Assembly: GCF_016107285.1 (NCBI RefSeq)
Contig: NZ_RCVQ01000006.1
Span: 62,001-126,000 of the forward strand
Direction: 5' to 3'
DNA: 64,000 bases
Source: Roseomonas sp. KE0001
GTDB taxonomy: Bacteria > Pseudomonadota > Alphaproteobacteria > Acetobacterales > Acetobacteraceae
Below the pieces are notes generated by a model. That model did no database searches, was not told where the DNA came from, and saw nothing but the letters and a program-made list of their open reading frames with translations. Positions 30,082 through 39,028 of this stretch are shown here, in pieces (position 1 is the first letter of the stretch; every line of letters starts with the position of its first letter). The position numbers and the translations under genes are program-made.

Positions 30082-31332
30082 ATGACCGTATCGCGCCGCG
30101 TGTTCCTCCAGGGGGCCGCCGGCCTCGCCACCGCGCTGGCGGCACCGCCGCTCGCCGCCCCGGCCCTGGCGCAGGCGCCGGTGATCCGGATCGGCGTGCT
30201 CGCCGATTTCTCCGGCATCTACACGGACCTGCTGGGCCGCGGCGGCGTCGGCTGCGCGCGCCAGGCCGCCACGGAATTCCTGGCCGGGGCCTCGGGCCCG
30301 GCGAAGGGCCTCGAGGTCGAGGTGCTCTTCGGCGACCACCAGAACAAGGCCGACACCGGCGCCAGCCTGGTGCGGCGCTGGATCGACCAGCAGGGGGTGG
30401 ACATGGTGATCGCCGGGCCGAACTCCGCCGTCGGCCTGGCGGTCTCGACCATCGCGCGCGAGAAGGACAAGGCCTGCCTCGGCGTCGCCGTCACCGCGAC
30501 GGAGTTCACCAACAAGCTCTGCACGCCGAACACCGTCAACTGGACCTATGACGGCTACATGCTGTCCAAGGCGGTGGCGGCCGAGACCGTGCGCGGCGGC
30601 GGGAAGAAATGGTACTTCATCGCCACCGACAACGCCTTCGGCCATTCCCTGCAGGCGGAGACGACCACCTTCGTGCAGCAGGCGGGCGGCGAGGTGGTGG
30701 GCAGCGCGCGGGCGCCGCTCGGCACCGGCGACTTCTCGGCCATGCTGATCGCCGCGCGCGGCAGCGGCGCCGATGTGATCGGCCTGGCGCTGGGCGGAAA
30801 CGACCTGCCCAACTGCATCAAGCAGGCGCATGAGTTCGGCGTGACGCGCAGCATGAAGATGGCCGCGCTGGTGATGTTCCTGAACGACATCCGCGCCGCC
30901 GGGCTCGACACCATGCAGAAGCTGCTCTTCACCAACAGCTTCTACTGGGACACCAATGACCGCACCCGCGCCTTCACCCGGCGCGTGCTGCCGGCGATGG
31001 GCGGCGCCTATCCGGGCATGGTGCATGCCGGCTGCTACGCGGTGACGCTGCATTACCTGAAGGCCGTGGCGGCGCTCGGCGTCGAGGCCGCGAAGGCCAG
31101 CGGCGCCGCCACCGTCGCGCGCATGAAGGCCATGCCGACGGAGGACGACGCCTTCGGCGCCGGCTCCATCCGCGCCGATGGCCGGGCGGTGCTGCCGGCC
31201 TATCTCCTGCAGGTGAAGACGCCGGCCGAAAGCACGGGCGGATGGGACTACTGCAAGCTGGTCTCGACCATGGCGCCGGAGGAGACGGTGAAGCCGCTCG
31301 CGCAGTCGGAGTGCCCGCTGATCCGCAGCTGA
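30082..31332 (+). CDS. ABC transporter substrate-binding protein, LivK type
   Basis: 416 residues from ATG 30082. The N-terminus SRRVFLQGAAGLATA looks like a twin-arginine signal with cleavage near ALA-QA. The mature protein has the periplasmic-binding-protein type I pattern of branched-chain amino-acid transporters: IRIGVLADFSGIYTDL, KKWYFIATDNAFGHS, and GADVIGLALGGNDLPN. No permease or ATPase genes are next to it, so it must serve a transporter encoded elsewhere. Many such orphan binding proteins occur in Acetobacteraceae and Burkholderiales. Confidence 0.9.
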   Translation: MTVSRRVFLQGAAGLATALAAPPLAAPALAQAPVIRIGVLADFSGIYTDLLGRGGVGCARQAATEFLAGASGPAKGLEVEVLFGDHQNKADTGASLVRRWIDQQGVDMVIAGPNSAVGLAVSTIAREKDKACLGVAVTATEFTNKLCTPNTVNWTYDGYMLSKAVAAETVRGGGKKWYFIATDNAFGHSLQAETTTFVQQAGGEVVGSARAPLGTGDFSAMLIAARGSGADVIGLALGGNDLPNCIKQAHEFGVTRSMKMAALVMFLNDIRAAGLDTMQKLLFTNSFYWDTNDRTRAFTRRVLPAMGGAYPGMVHAGCYAVTLHYLKAVAALGVEAAKASGAATVARMKAMPTEDDAFGAGSIRADGRAVLPAYLLQVKTPAESTGGWDYCKLVSTMAPEETVKPLAQSECPLIRS

Positions 31333-31338
31333 GGCAGC

Positions 31339-31965
31339 TCAGCCCTCCCCCAGCGGCCGGGCGGGCACGCCGCCCACCCGGGCCGCCGGCGGAACATCCT
31401 CCAGCACCGCGGCACCCATGCCGACCACCGCCCCGGCGCCGATCCGGCGGCCGGGGCGGATGCCGGCGAGGATGCCCACCATCGCCCCCGCGCCCAGCTC
31501 CACCCCGCCCCCCAGCACGGCGCCGGGCGCGACATGGCAGCCCGCCTCCACCACGCAGTCATGCTCGACGATGCAGCCCGTGTTGAGGATGACATGGGCG
31601 CCAACGCGCGCCATCGCGCCCAGGACGACGCGCGGCATGGCGACGCTGCCGGGGCCGAGGGCGGCATCGCGCGCGATCACGGCGGAGGGGTGGCGGAAGG
31701 CGGGCAGGGTGAAGCCGAGGCGGCCCAGCTCCTCGCCCAGCCGGCGCCGGCGGGCATTGTCGCCGAGCGCCACATGCGCGCCCTCCACCCCCCCGGCGCG
31801 CAGGGCGGCGGCGCGGGCGAGGGGGCCGAGATGCGGCACGCCCGGCAGGCCGCGGCAGGCCGGGTCGTCATCCAGCACGCCGACCGGATCGGGCCAGCCG
31901 GCATCGCGCAGCACCTCCAGCACGGCCCGCCCATGGCCGCCCGCCCCGATCATCACCAGCCGCAT
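31339..31965 (-). CDS. NeuD/PglD-like sugar O- or N-acyltransferase
   Basis: 208 residues. The N-terminal part MRLVMIGAGGHGRAVLEVL is the nucleotide-sugar-binding subdomain of NeuD/PglD/PerB transferases; from about residue 90 the left-handed beta-helix has hexapeptide repeats and the catalytic-type NTGCIVEHDC segment (His acting as base). Such enzymes acetylate sialic acids, bacillosamine precursors or surface sugars. No other polysaccharide gene is near. It converges on the binding protein with only 6 bp between stops. Confidence 0.88.
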   Translation of the reverse strand: MRLVMIGAGGHGRAVLEVLRDAGWPDPVGVLDDDPACRGLPGVPHLGPLARAAALRAGGVEGAHVALGDNARRRRLGEELGRLGFTLPAFRHPSAVIARDAALGPGSVAMPRVVLGAMARVGAHVILNTGCIVEHDCVVEAGCHVAPGAVLGGGVELGAGAMVGILAGIRPGRRIGAGAVVGMGAAVLEDVPPAARVGGVPARPLGEG

Positions 31966-32064
31966 CTCAATCCCCTTGCCTCGCCCACGCCCTCTTTACC
32001 GCGGGCGCGGCGGATCGGCAGGCGGGCTGACACGAAGGCGGATGTCAAGGTCGCGGGAAGGGAG

Positions 32065-32087
32065 GGCGGCCGGCCCTCCCGGCCGCC
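32065..32087 (-). terminator. Hairpin directly after the cyclase-family gene
   Basis: A perfect 9-bp stem, GGCGGCCGG (32065-32073) and CCGGCCGCC (32079-32087), with a 5-nt loop, abuts the stop codon at 32088. There is no T run. Confidence 0.35.
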
Positions 32088-33071
32088 TCAGAACAGCGCC
32101 GAGGGCGCGACGGTCGATCCCGTGCCGCCCTGCACCTTCAGCGGCTGCACGGCGAAGGCGAATTCATGCTGCCCGCGGCTCGCCAGCACGTCGAGCTTCA
32201 TGTTCTCCAGCAGGTGCACGCCATGCACGGCCAGCGCCAGCTGGTGCACCGGCAGGCTGGCATCCGGCATGGTCTTGGAGGGCGCGCATTCCACCGGCCA
32301 GTTGTCCGACCCCATCAGCATCGGGTTCTGCCGCAGGACCCACTCCGCCGCGGCGACGCCGAGGCCGGGGCAGGAGCGGACGTAGCGCGCGTTGTCGCGA
32401 CCCCAGAGCAGGCCCCAGCCGGTGTGGACGATCACCGCGTCGCCTTCCTCGATGCGCGTGTTCTGCCGGCGCAGCGCCGCCTCCAGATCCTCCGGCGTGA
32501 TCTCGTAGGTGTCGGGCAGGGTGGCGACGCCCTTCAGCGCCGCCACGTCGATCAGCACGCCGCGGGTGAAGATGGTGCCCACCGTGTCCACGCCCATCTC
32601 GGTGAAGCCGTTGCGGCTCGAGATGCGCGGGATGTTGACGCAGTTGTAGCCCTCGTCGCCGATGGTCTGGTGCGGGAAGGCATCGAGCTGCGTGCCGACC
32701 TGGCCGATCTCGGCGACCACCAGCTCCTCGTTCGAGCCGCGCCGGTTGCCCTCGGGGTTCATGAAGGTGCGCTTGAGATGCACGTCGAAGCGGCGCGTGC
32801 CGAAGAAGGGCATGGTCTGGTTCAGCGTCTGCCCGCATTCGACGATCTCGCCGGTGCGGATTAGCTGCGCCGCGCGCTTCGCCCGCTCCGGCGTCATCAG
32901 GTTCATCGCGCCGCGCCGGTCGGCGGCGCCCCAGCGGGAGGGGCAGCGCTGCGCGGCGCCGGGCGGGCTCCAGCCCTGGGCGCGGGCGCTGCTGGCCATC
33001 AGGCCATGCGCCCCGGCGCAGGCCATGCAGAGGGAGCCGAAGACCGCCTTGCGGCGGGACAGCTTGGACAT
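32088..33071 (-). CDS. Cyclase-family protein (kynurenine formamidase-like fold), exported
   Basis: 327 residues from ATG 33071, with GGGAGAG about 8 nt upstream; ATG 33077 is an alternative. The start LSRRKAVFGSLCMACAGAH resembles a twin-arginine signal with cleavage after ARAQ. The fold is that of the cyclase/formamidase family, but the metal motif HxGTHxDxPxH reads GQVGTQLDAFPH (123-134), so two of the usual histidines are glutamines. The protein may bind a different metal, or be a hydrolase with another mechanism. The substrate is unknown. It stands alone on the minus strand. Confidence 0.82.
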   Translation of the reverse strand: MSKLSRRKAVFGSLCMACAGAHGLMASSARAQGWSPPGAAQRCPSRWGAADRRGAMNLMTPERAKRAAQLIRTGEIVECGQTLNQTMPFFGTRRFDVHLKRTFMNPEGNRRGSNEELVVAEIGQVGTQLDAFPHQTIGDEGYNCVNIPRISSRNGFTEMGVDTVGTIFTRGVLIDVAALKGVATLPDTYEITPEDLEAALRRQNTRIEEGDAVIVHTGWGLLWGRDNARYVRSCPGLGVAAAEWVLRQNPMLMGSDNWPVECAPSKTMPDASLPVHQLALAVHGVHLLENMKLDVLASRGQHEFAFAVQPLKVQGGTGSTVAPSALF

Positions 33072-33198
33072 GAGCATCTCTCCCGGCTGGCTCTCCCGCC
33101 ACGACAGCATGGCCTCGGGCCAACTGGGCACAGCTTGAGCGCAGGCCGGCGGCGCTGGCCACCCTATTTCATCACCGGATTCGCCTGCTCCGGCGCCG

Positions 33199-33228
33199 AA
33201 AGGCCGGGGCGGCGCCGCCGTCCCGGCC
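33199..33228 (-). terminator. Terminator after the glycerophosphodiesterase gene
   Basis: On the minus strand GGCCGGG and CCCGGCC (7-bp arms, 33222-33228 and 33202-33208) enclose a further GGCGGCGCCGCC palindrome, followed by TTT. It begins 8 bp after the stop of the upstream gene. Confidence 0.5.
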
Positions 33229-33235
33229 CGCCTCC

Positions 33236-34921
33236 TCAGCCGAGCAGGCTGTCGGCGCCCAGGCCGCGGCCCTCGGCCAGGCCATAGGTCAGGTAATGCT
33301 CCAGCGGGTTCATGCCGGCTTCCGCGACATCGGCATGCGCCGCTAGATAGGCGCCGGTGCTGAAGGCGGCGGAGGGATCGCGGCCCTCGGTCCAGCCATA
33401 CTCCCGGTAATGGTCCAGCGGGTTCATGCCGACCGCCGCGACATCGGCATGGGCCGCCAGATAGGCATCGGTGTCGAAGAAGGCGTTGGGATCGCGCCCC
33501 TCGGTGCGGCCGAACGTGTCGTAATGCGCCTTCGGATCGACCCCGGCCTCCCAGACGTCCGGGTTGGACCGCGCGTAGAAGGCGGCGTCGAAGAGCGGAT
33601 CGTCGCCCAGGGTCAGGGTGCCGTCGACGAAGCGGATCTGCTCGATGTCGGTCAGCCTGTCGGTCCCCTCCGGGCCGCTGACCGTCAGCACCCGCCCCGC
33701 GCGCTGGAAGGCGTGGCCGGCCAGTTCGCCCAGGTAGACGGCGGTGTCGGTGCCGGTGCCGCCGTTCAGCCAGTCATCGCCCGCGCCGCCGGTCAGCTCG
33801 TCATCCCCGGCGCCACCGTTCAGGACGTCATCCCCGGCGCCGCCATCGAGGAAGTCGGCGCCGCCGCCGCCGGTCAGCCAATCGGCGCCGTCCGTGCCGT
33901 CGCCGGCGAGGAGGTCCGCCAGCGCCTGCAGGCCGATGTCGGGCTGGTCGATGAAGAAGCCGTCCACGCCGAGCTGAAGCAGCTTCAGGGCCTCCTGCGC
34001 CGCCGTCTGCGGCGTGCCGTCCGGGTTCAGCGCCTGATAGTTCTCCTCGGCGCGGATGGTGTAGGGGATGACCTTCAGCCCGACGGCATGCGCGTTCCCG
34101 ACCAGCGGGCTGATCTCACCGCTCAGCTCGAAGCGCAGCGTGGCCGTGCCGTCCCCATCCGCGTCCACCGGCTCGGCCAGGCGCGTGCGCAGCAGGATGG
34201 CATCCTTGCTGGGTCCGACGATATCGGCGTAGCGGGCGATCTCCCGCAGCGCCTCGAGGGAGGAGGCGTTGCCGAGCTGCACCAGCGGCAGATCCACCCC
34301 CGCCGCCGGCATGATGCTGTCGTGCAGACGGATCAGATTGCCCGATTCGAAGGACTGGATGTAGACGCGGTCAGGATCGGTGAAGTCGTTCGCCACCAGC
34401 GTGTCGATCAGCATCTGGCTGAGATCGAGGCCGATCGACTCCGAATAGGTCGGGTGCTTGGTCTCAGGCGCGATGGCGATCTCGCGGCCCGTCTCGGCCT
34501 CGACCTGCCGCACCAGGGCCAGGATCTCCTCCAGCGTGGCGATCTCGAACTGCCCGTCATAGGACTGGCTTTCCGGCCGCAGCTCGCCCAGCCGCTCCTT
34601 GGTGCGCAGGGTCTTCAGCTCGGCCAGCGTGAAGTCCTCGATGAACCAGTCCGTGACGCTGCGGCCGTCGATCACCTTGGTGACGTGGCGGTCGGCGAAT
34701 TCGGGAAGGTCCGACACGTTCGTGGTGTCGGAGAGGGTGTTCTCGTGCCGCGCGACCAGATGGCCATCACGGGTCGCGACCAGATCGGGCTCGATCACGC
34801 TGACGCCCATCTCGATCGCCAGCTTATAGGCTTCCAGCGTGTGCTCCGGGCGGTAGCCGCTGGCGCCGCGGTGAGCAATGACGAGCGGCGGCTGGCCATC
34901 GAGCGTGGCAAAACTGACCAT
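33236..34921 (-). CDS. Glycerophosphodiester phosphodiesterase with RTX and 38-residue repeats
   Basis: 561 residues. GDPD domain (1-340): HRGASGYRPEHT (His17, Arg18, Glu26), Glu44/Asp46 metal ligands and His59, the catalytic set that hydrolyses glycerophosphodiesters to glycerol-3-phosphate. Next come RTX calcium-binding nonapeptides such as GGAGDD (about 341-390). The last part holds three 38-residue repeats with F-D-x3-YLAxHxDV, NPLxHY and YGxxEGRDP (phenylalanines at 444, 482 and 520). No Sec signal is present, which fits type I secretion as for other RTX proteins; no type I secretion gene is in the window. Likely secreted for phosphate or lipid scavenging. Confidence 0.9.
   Translation of the reverse strand: MVSFATLDGQPPLVIAHRGASGYRPEHTLEAYKLAIEMGVSVIEPDLVATRDGHLVARHENTLSDTTNVSDLPEFADRHVTKVIDGRSVTDWFIEDFTLAELKTLRTKERLGELRPESQSYDGQFEIATLEEILALVRQVEAETGREIAIAPETKHPTYSESIGLDLSQMLIDTLVANDFTDPDRVYIQSFESGNLIRLHDSIMPAAGVDLPLVQLGNASSLEALREIARYADIVGPSKDAILLRTRLAEPVDADGDGTATLRFELSGEISPLVGNAHAVGLKVIPYTIRAEENYQALNPDGTPQTAAQEALKLLQLGVDGFFIDQPDIGLQALADLLAGDGTDGADWLTGGGGADFLDGGAGDDVLNGGAGDDELTGGAGDDWLNGGTGTDTAVYLGELAGHAFQRAGRVLTVSGPEGTDRLTDIEQIRFVDGTLTLGDDPLFDAAFYARSNPDVWEAGVDPKAHYDTFGRTEGRDPNAFFDTDAYLAAHADVAAVGMNPLDHYREYGWTEGRDPSAAFSTGAYLAAHADVAEAGMNPLEHYLTYGLAEGRGLGADSLLG
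33254..33594 (-). repeat. Three in-frame 114-bp repeats in the GDPD gene
   Basis: The C-terminal 38-residue units of the GDPD protein correspond to a 114-bp DNA period on the minus strand. The second and third copies are the most alike, the first has diverged. Confidence 0.7.
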
Positions 34922-35150
34922 GTCCGGGCTTTTCCCTCAGTGGTGGTCGCGTCACGACGAGGGGAGCGGCGCCATCGCGGATGCCGCAGGCCGCCTTCCC
35001 CGCCGGTCGGCATGGCCGCGCCATTAGGATGGGGGGATGACGCCCGAATGACCGAAAGATTGCCGGAAGATTAAGTAGCCAGGCGGGACGCCGGGAAAAC
35101 AATCCGGAAAAGCAACAGCTTGGCGGATTGGGCGCCCCCGGGCGCGGCCG

Positions 35151-35960
35151 TCAGGCGGCGCGGTGCCGAGCCCGCGCGGCCAGCACCTCATAGGCCGCGC
35201 GCACCGCATCGGCGCCGTGCTCGCGCTCCAGCCGGCGGACGGTGAAATGCGCCCGCGCCAGCTCGCGGAAATGCTGCAGGAAGGCGAGGTTCACCGCCGC
35301 CCCCGCCGCCGCGCCCACCACGGGCGCCGCCTGGGCGCCGAGCTTGATCATCAGCGGGCCGGTGAAGCGGGCGGCGATGGCGCCGATGAAACCCGGCAGC
35401 AGCGCCGCGCTCATGTTCGGCAGGAACTGCGCCAGGGCGAGGCGGGTGGCGAAGTAGCCGGTCTCGGTGGCATCGTCCGCCAGGCCCGGCCCGCTGAGCG
35501 CGAAGACCTTCAGGCATTCCGCGCCGGTCTCGGGCAGACGGGTGTCCTCGCCGGCGGCCGCGGCCTCGGCGCCGATCTGGCGCAGCAGGATGGTGGTCGA
35601 GACCGGCAGTTCCAGCAGGGTGCCCGGCAGGCCGAAGGCGCCGCCCGCGGCACCGCTCGCCGCCGCCAGGCCGCGGTGCAGCCAGTCGGAGGAGATGCCG
35701 GGCGGCGCGCGGCCCGGTCCGGAGCGCATGGCGGTGTTCAGCGCGGTGGAGAGCGCGCGGCGCACGGCGCCGTCCACCATGCCCTGGGCAAAGCCGGGCA
35801 GGCGGCGGCGCAGCGCCTCGACCGGCGTGCCGGCGAGCTGAGCGAGCCGCGCCGCCAGCGAGGTCTCGTCCAGCACCCGCCGCGCCTCGGCCAGCTCCGC
35901 CTCGGCCTCGGCGGGCAGGGGGAGGGGCACGGGCAGGGACGCGGGGAGGGTCTCGGTCAT
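35151..35960 (-). CDS. EcsC family protein
   Basis: 269 residues. The EcsC domain is recognised by the GxxGGAFGLPGTLLELPVSTTILLRQIG segment and the Gly/Ala-rich hydrophobic stretches (about 105-240), which likely associate with the membrane. The function of EcsC-domain proteins is poorly known. The stop of hslU is 13 bp upstream on the same strand, so it is probably the third gene of an hslV-hslU-ecsC operon. Preceding residues 1-35 are Ala/Glu-rich. Confidence 0.8.
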   Translation of the reverse strand: MTETLPASLPVPLPLPAEAEAELAEARRVLDETSLAARLAQLAGTPVEALRRRLPGFAQGMVDGAVRRALSTALNTAMRSGPGRAPPGISSDWLHRGLAAASGAAGGAFGLPGTLLELPVSTTILLRQIGAEAAAAGEDTRLPETGAECLKVFALSGPGLADDATETGYFATRLALAQFLPNMSAALLPGFIGAIAARFTGPLMIKLGAQAAPVVGAAAGAAVNLAFLQHFRELARAHFTVRRLEREHGADAVRAAYEVLAARARHRAA

Positions 35961-35973
35961 CAGGGCCTTCGGG

Positions 35974-37293
35974 TCACAGGATGAAGCGGCTGAGATCGGC
36001 GCTGGCGGCCAGCGGCGCGACCTTCTCCTTCACATACGCGGCGTCGACCCGGACGGTTTCGCCCTGCCGGTCGCTGGCGGTGAAGGAGACCTCCTCCAGC
36101 AGCTTCTCCAGCACCGTCGCCAGCCGCCGGGCGCCGATGTTCTCGACCCGCGCGTTGATCTCGGCGGCGAGATCGGCGATCGCGTCGACCGCGTCGGCCG
36201 TCAGGTCCAGCGTCACGCCCTCGGTGCCGAGCAGCGCCACGTACTGCTTCGCCAGGGAATGCTCCGGCTCGGTCAGGATGCGGCGGAAGTCGTCCCGCGT
36301 CAGCGCGCCGAGCTCGACGCGGATCGGCAGGCGGCCCTGCAGCTCCGGCAGCAGGTCGGAAGGCTTGGCGATGTGGAAGGCGCCGGAGGCGATGAACAGG
36401 ATATGGTCGGTCTTCACCGGGCCGTGCTTGGTGGCGACGGTGGTGCCCTCGATCAGCGGCAGCAGGTCGCGCTGCACGCCCTCGCGGCTGACGTCGCCGC
36501 CGCGGAAGCCCTCGCCGGTGCGGGCGCAGACCTTGTCGATCTCGTCGACGAAGACGATGCCGTTGTTCTCGACATGGGCGACCGCGTCGCGGGTCAGCTT
36601 CTCCTGGTCGAGCAGCCGGTCGGCCTCGTCCTGGATCAGCGCCGCGCGGGCCTCGGCGACGCGCAGCTTGCGCGCCTTCGCCTGGCGGCCGAACATCTTG
36701 CCCATCATCTCCTGGATGTTGGCCATCTGCCCCGGCGGCATGCCCGGCATGTCCATCATCCCGATCGGCGTCGAGCCGGTCTCGGCGACCTGCACCTCGA
36801 CCTCCTTCTCCTCCAGCTGGCCCTCGCGCAGCATGCGGCGGAACTTCATCCGCGTCTCGCCCGAGGCGCCCTCGCCGACCAGGGCGGTGATCAGCCGCTC
36901 CTCGGCGGAGAGTTCCGCCTTGGCCTGCACCTCCTTGCGGCTGGCCTCGCGCGTGCGGGTGAGGGAGACCTCGACGAGGTCGCGGATGATGCTGTCCACG
37001 TCGCGGCCGACATAGCCGACCTCGGTGAACTTGGTGGCCTCGACCTTGACGAAGGGGGCGTCCGCCAGCTTGGCGAGCCGCCGGGCGATCTCGGTCTTGC
37101 CGCAGCCGGTCGGCCCGATCATCAGGATGTTCTTGGGCACCACTTCCTCGCGGATGCCCTCGGGAAGCTGCTGCCGGCGCCAGCGGTTGCGCAGCGCGAT
37201 GGCGACGGCGCGCTTGGCCTCATGCTGGCCGATGATGAAGCGGTCCAGCTCCGAGACGATCTCGCGCGGGGAGAGGTTGACGGTGTCGTTCAT
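35974..37293 (-). CDS. hslU: ATP-dependent protease ATPase subunit HslU
   Basis: 439 residues. HslU unfolds substrates for the HslV protease. It begins [25 protein letters not shown], has Walker A GPTGCGKT (60-67), an I domain (about 110-240), Walker B with VFVDEIDKV, and the C-terminal LSRFIL tail that docks into HslV. It follows hslV after 3 bp. Confidence 0.97.
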   Translation of the reverse strand: MNDTVNLSPREIVSELDRFIIGQHEAKRAVAIALRNRWRRQQLPEGIREEVVPKNILMIGPTGCGKTEIARRLAKLADAPFVKVEATKFTEVGYVGRDVDSIIRDLVEVSLTRTREASRKEVQAKAELSAEERLITALVGEGASGETRMKFRRMLREGQLEEKEVEVQVAETGSTPIGMMDMPGMPPGQMANIQEMMGKMFGRQAKARKLRVAEARAALIQDEADRLLDQEKLTRDAVAHVENNGIVFVDEIDKVCARTGEGFRGGDVSREGVQRDLLPLIEGTTVATKHGPVKTDHILFIASGAFHIAKPSDLLPELQGRLPIRVELGALTRDDFRRILTEPEHSLAKQYVALLGTEGVTLDLTADAVDAIADLAAEINARVENIGARRLATVLEKLLEEVSFTASDRQGETVRVDAAYVKEKVAPLAASADLSRFIL

Positions 37294-37296
37294 GGC

Positions 37297-37851
37297 TCAG
37301 AGCGTCTCCACGACCATGCGGCCATTGGTGTAGACGCAGATCTCGGCGGCGATGCCCATCGCCTTGCGGGCGATCTGCTCGGCCGTCATGCCGTCCACGT
37401 CGATCAGGGCGCGGGCGGCGGCCAGCGCGTAGTTGCCACCGGAGCCGATGCCGATGATGGAATCCTCGGGCTCCAGCACGTCGCCATTGCCGGTGATCAG
37501 CAGGGAGCGGTCCTTGTCGGCCACCGCCAGCAGCGCCTCGAGCCGGCGCAGGTAGCGGTCGGTGCGCCAGTCCTTGGCCAGTTCCACCGCCGCGCGCTCC
37601 AGCTGGTCGGGGAAGCGTTCCAGCTTGGCCTCCAGGCGCTCCAGCAGGGTGAAGGCATCGGCGGTGGCGCCGGCGAAACCGGTCACCACCTTGCCGCCGG
37701 CGATGCGGCGGACCTTGCGGGCGTTGTTCTTGACCACAGTCTGGCCCATGGAGACCTGACCGTCGCCGGCCATGGCCACCTGTCCGTCCTTGCGGACGCA
37801 GAGGATGGTGGTGCCATGCCAGCCCAGGGGATCGTGAGTCGTCGCGTTCAT
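37297..37851 (-). CDS. hslV: ATP-dependent protease peptidase subunit HslV
   Basis: 184 residues from ATG 37851; upstream in-frame sequence is not family-like. HslV is the N-terminal-threonine protease of the HslUV complex. The mature protein begins at Thr14 of the GTTILCVRK segment; a 13-residue leader, [13 protein letters not shown], must be removed to expose the catalytic Thr. [30 protein letters not shown] and [13 protein letters not shown] are family blocks. Leader sequences of this kind occur in alphaproteobacteria; the protease responsible may be HslV itself. Confidence 0.95.
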   Translation of the reverse strand: MNATTHDPLGWHGTTILCVRKDGQVAMAGDGQVSMGQTVVKNNARKVRRIAGGKVVTGFAGATADAFTLLERLEAKLERFPDQLERAAVELAKDWRTDRYLRRLEALLAVADKDRSLLITGNGDVLEPEDSIIGIGSGGNYALAAARALIDVDGMTAEQIARKAMGIAAEICVYTNGRMVVETL

Positions 37852-37973
37852 GCGCAGCAGATGGCATCGCGGTGGCGGCGCAACAAGCGGCCGGCCCCGG
37901 AACCCGCCCACCCCGCCGCTGCCTCCCGCTCTCCCCCCTGGGCAATCTCCCGCCCCCGGTCTAGGAAGCCCCC

Positions 37974-38579
37974 ATGTCGCCCGCGCCCCGCACCGCCGAG
38001 ATCACCCGCCAGACCAGCGAGACCGAGATCCGCCTCCGCCTCGACCTGGACGGGACCGGGCAGGGACGCATCGCCACCGGGATCGGCTTCCTCGACCACA
38101 TGCTGACGGCGCTCAGCCGCCACAGCCTGATCGACCTCGAGGTGGCGGCGAAGGGTGACCTGCACATCGACTTCCACCACACCACGGAGGATGTCGGCAT
38201 CGTGCTCGGCCAGGCGTTGCGGCGGGCGCTCGGCGAGAAGCGCGGCATCCGCCGCTACGGCCACGCCGTGGTGCCGATGGACGAGGCGCTGGCCGAGGCC
38301 GCCATCGACATCTCCGGCCGCCCCTTCCTGGCCTGGAGCGTGCGCTTCCCGCGCGACAAGGTGGGCGAGATGGACACCGAGCTGTTCGAGGAGTTCTTCC
38401 GCGCCTTCGCCATGCAGTCCGGCCTGACGCTGCACATCGTGCAGCGCGCCGGGACCAACGCGCACCACATCGCCGAGGGCGTGTTCAAGGCGGTGGCGCG
38501 GGCGCTGCGGCAGGCGGTGGAGCCGGACCCGCGCATGGCCGGCGCGATTCCCTCCACCAAGGGCGTGCTGGAGGGCTGA
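37974..38579 (+). CDS. hisB: Imidazoleglycerol-phosphate dehydratase
   Basis: 201 residues. HisB (single-function form) carries out the sixth step of histidine biosynthesis. The two metal-binding signatures are [11 protein letters not shown] and [14 protein letters not shown], with the [12 protein letters not shown] helix. The stop overlaps the next ATG by one base (TGATG). It heads a cluster with hisH and hisA; divergent from hslV. Confidence 0.96.
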   Translation: MSPAPRTAEITRQTSETEIRLRLDLDGTGQGRIATGIGFLDHMLTALSRHSLIDLEVAAKGDLHIDFHHTTEDVGIVLGQALRRALGEKRGIRRYGHAVVPMDEALAEAAIDISGRPFLAWSVRFPRDKVGEMDTELFEEFFRAFAMQSGLTLHIVQRAGTNAHHIAEGVFKAVARALRQAVEPDPRMAGAIPSTKGVLEG

Positions 38580-39028
38580 TGCGCGCCTGGACCGTCCACG
38601 CCCCGTTGCCGCCCGCCCCCGCGCCGCGCGCCTCGGTGCCGCCGGCGGGGGCCATGCCGGTGGGGGCCATGCCGGAGGCGCCGCCCCGCCGCGGCCGGCT
38701 GGTGCTGGTGCCGGAAGGCTTCTCCTGGCTCGCGGCGCTGCTGCCGCCGCTGTGGTTCCTGATGCACCGGCTCTGGCTGGTGCTGCTGCTCTGGCTGGCC
38801 CTCGCCGTGCTGGCGGCGGTGCTGTTGCCGGCCGCCGTCACGCCCTATGTCCTGATCGCGGCGCAGATCCTGATCGGCCTGCAGGCACAGGATCTGCGGC
38901 GCTGGAGCCTGGCGCGGCGCGGCCTGCCGGTCGCCGCCGTGGTGCTGGGCGGCGATGAGGAAGCGGCGCTGCTGCGCGCGCTGGACCGCCGGCCGGAGCT
39001 GGCGGCGGTGGAAGGAGGCCGGGCATGA
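38579..39028 (+). CDS. DUF2628 membrane protein
   Basis: 149 residues. After a Pro/Ala-rich start comes RRGRLVLVPEGFSWLAALLPPLWFL, the typical opening of DUF2628 proteins, with two to three hydrophobic helices between about 50 and 105. Function is unknown. It is nested between hisB and hisH with overlapping start and stop codons on both sides, as is common in Rhodospirillales and Rhizobiales his operons. It is probably an inner membrane protein. Confidence 0.85.
   Translation: MRAWTVHAPLPPAPAPRASVPPAGAMPVGAMPEAPPRRGRLVLVPEGFSWLAALLPPLWFLMHRLWLVLLLWLALAVLAAVLLPAAVTPYVLIAAQILIGLQAQDLRRWSLARRGLPVAAVVLGGDEEAALLRALDRRPELAAVEGGRA

Noticed and set aside
24483-36000. Genomic island in the accessory part
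   Set aside because: The genes are varied and several are orphans, but GC content and codon style match the rest of the window, and there are no integrase, tRNA or direct-repeat boundaries.
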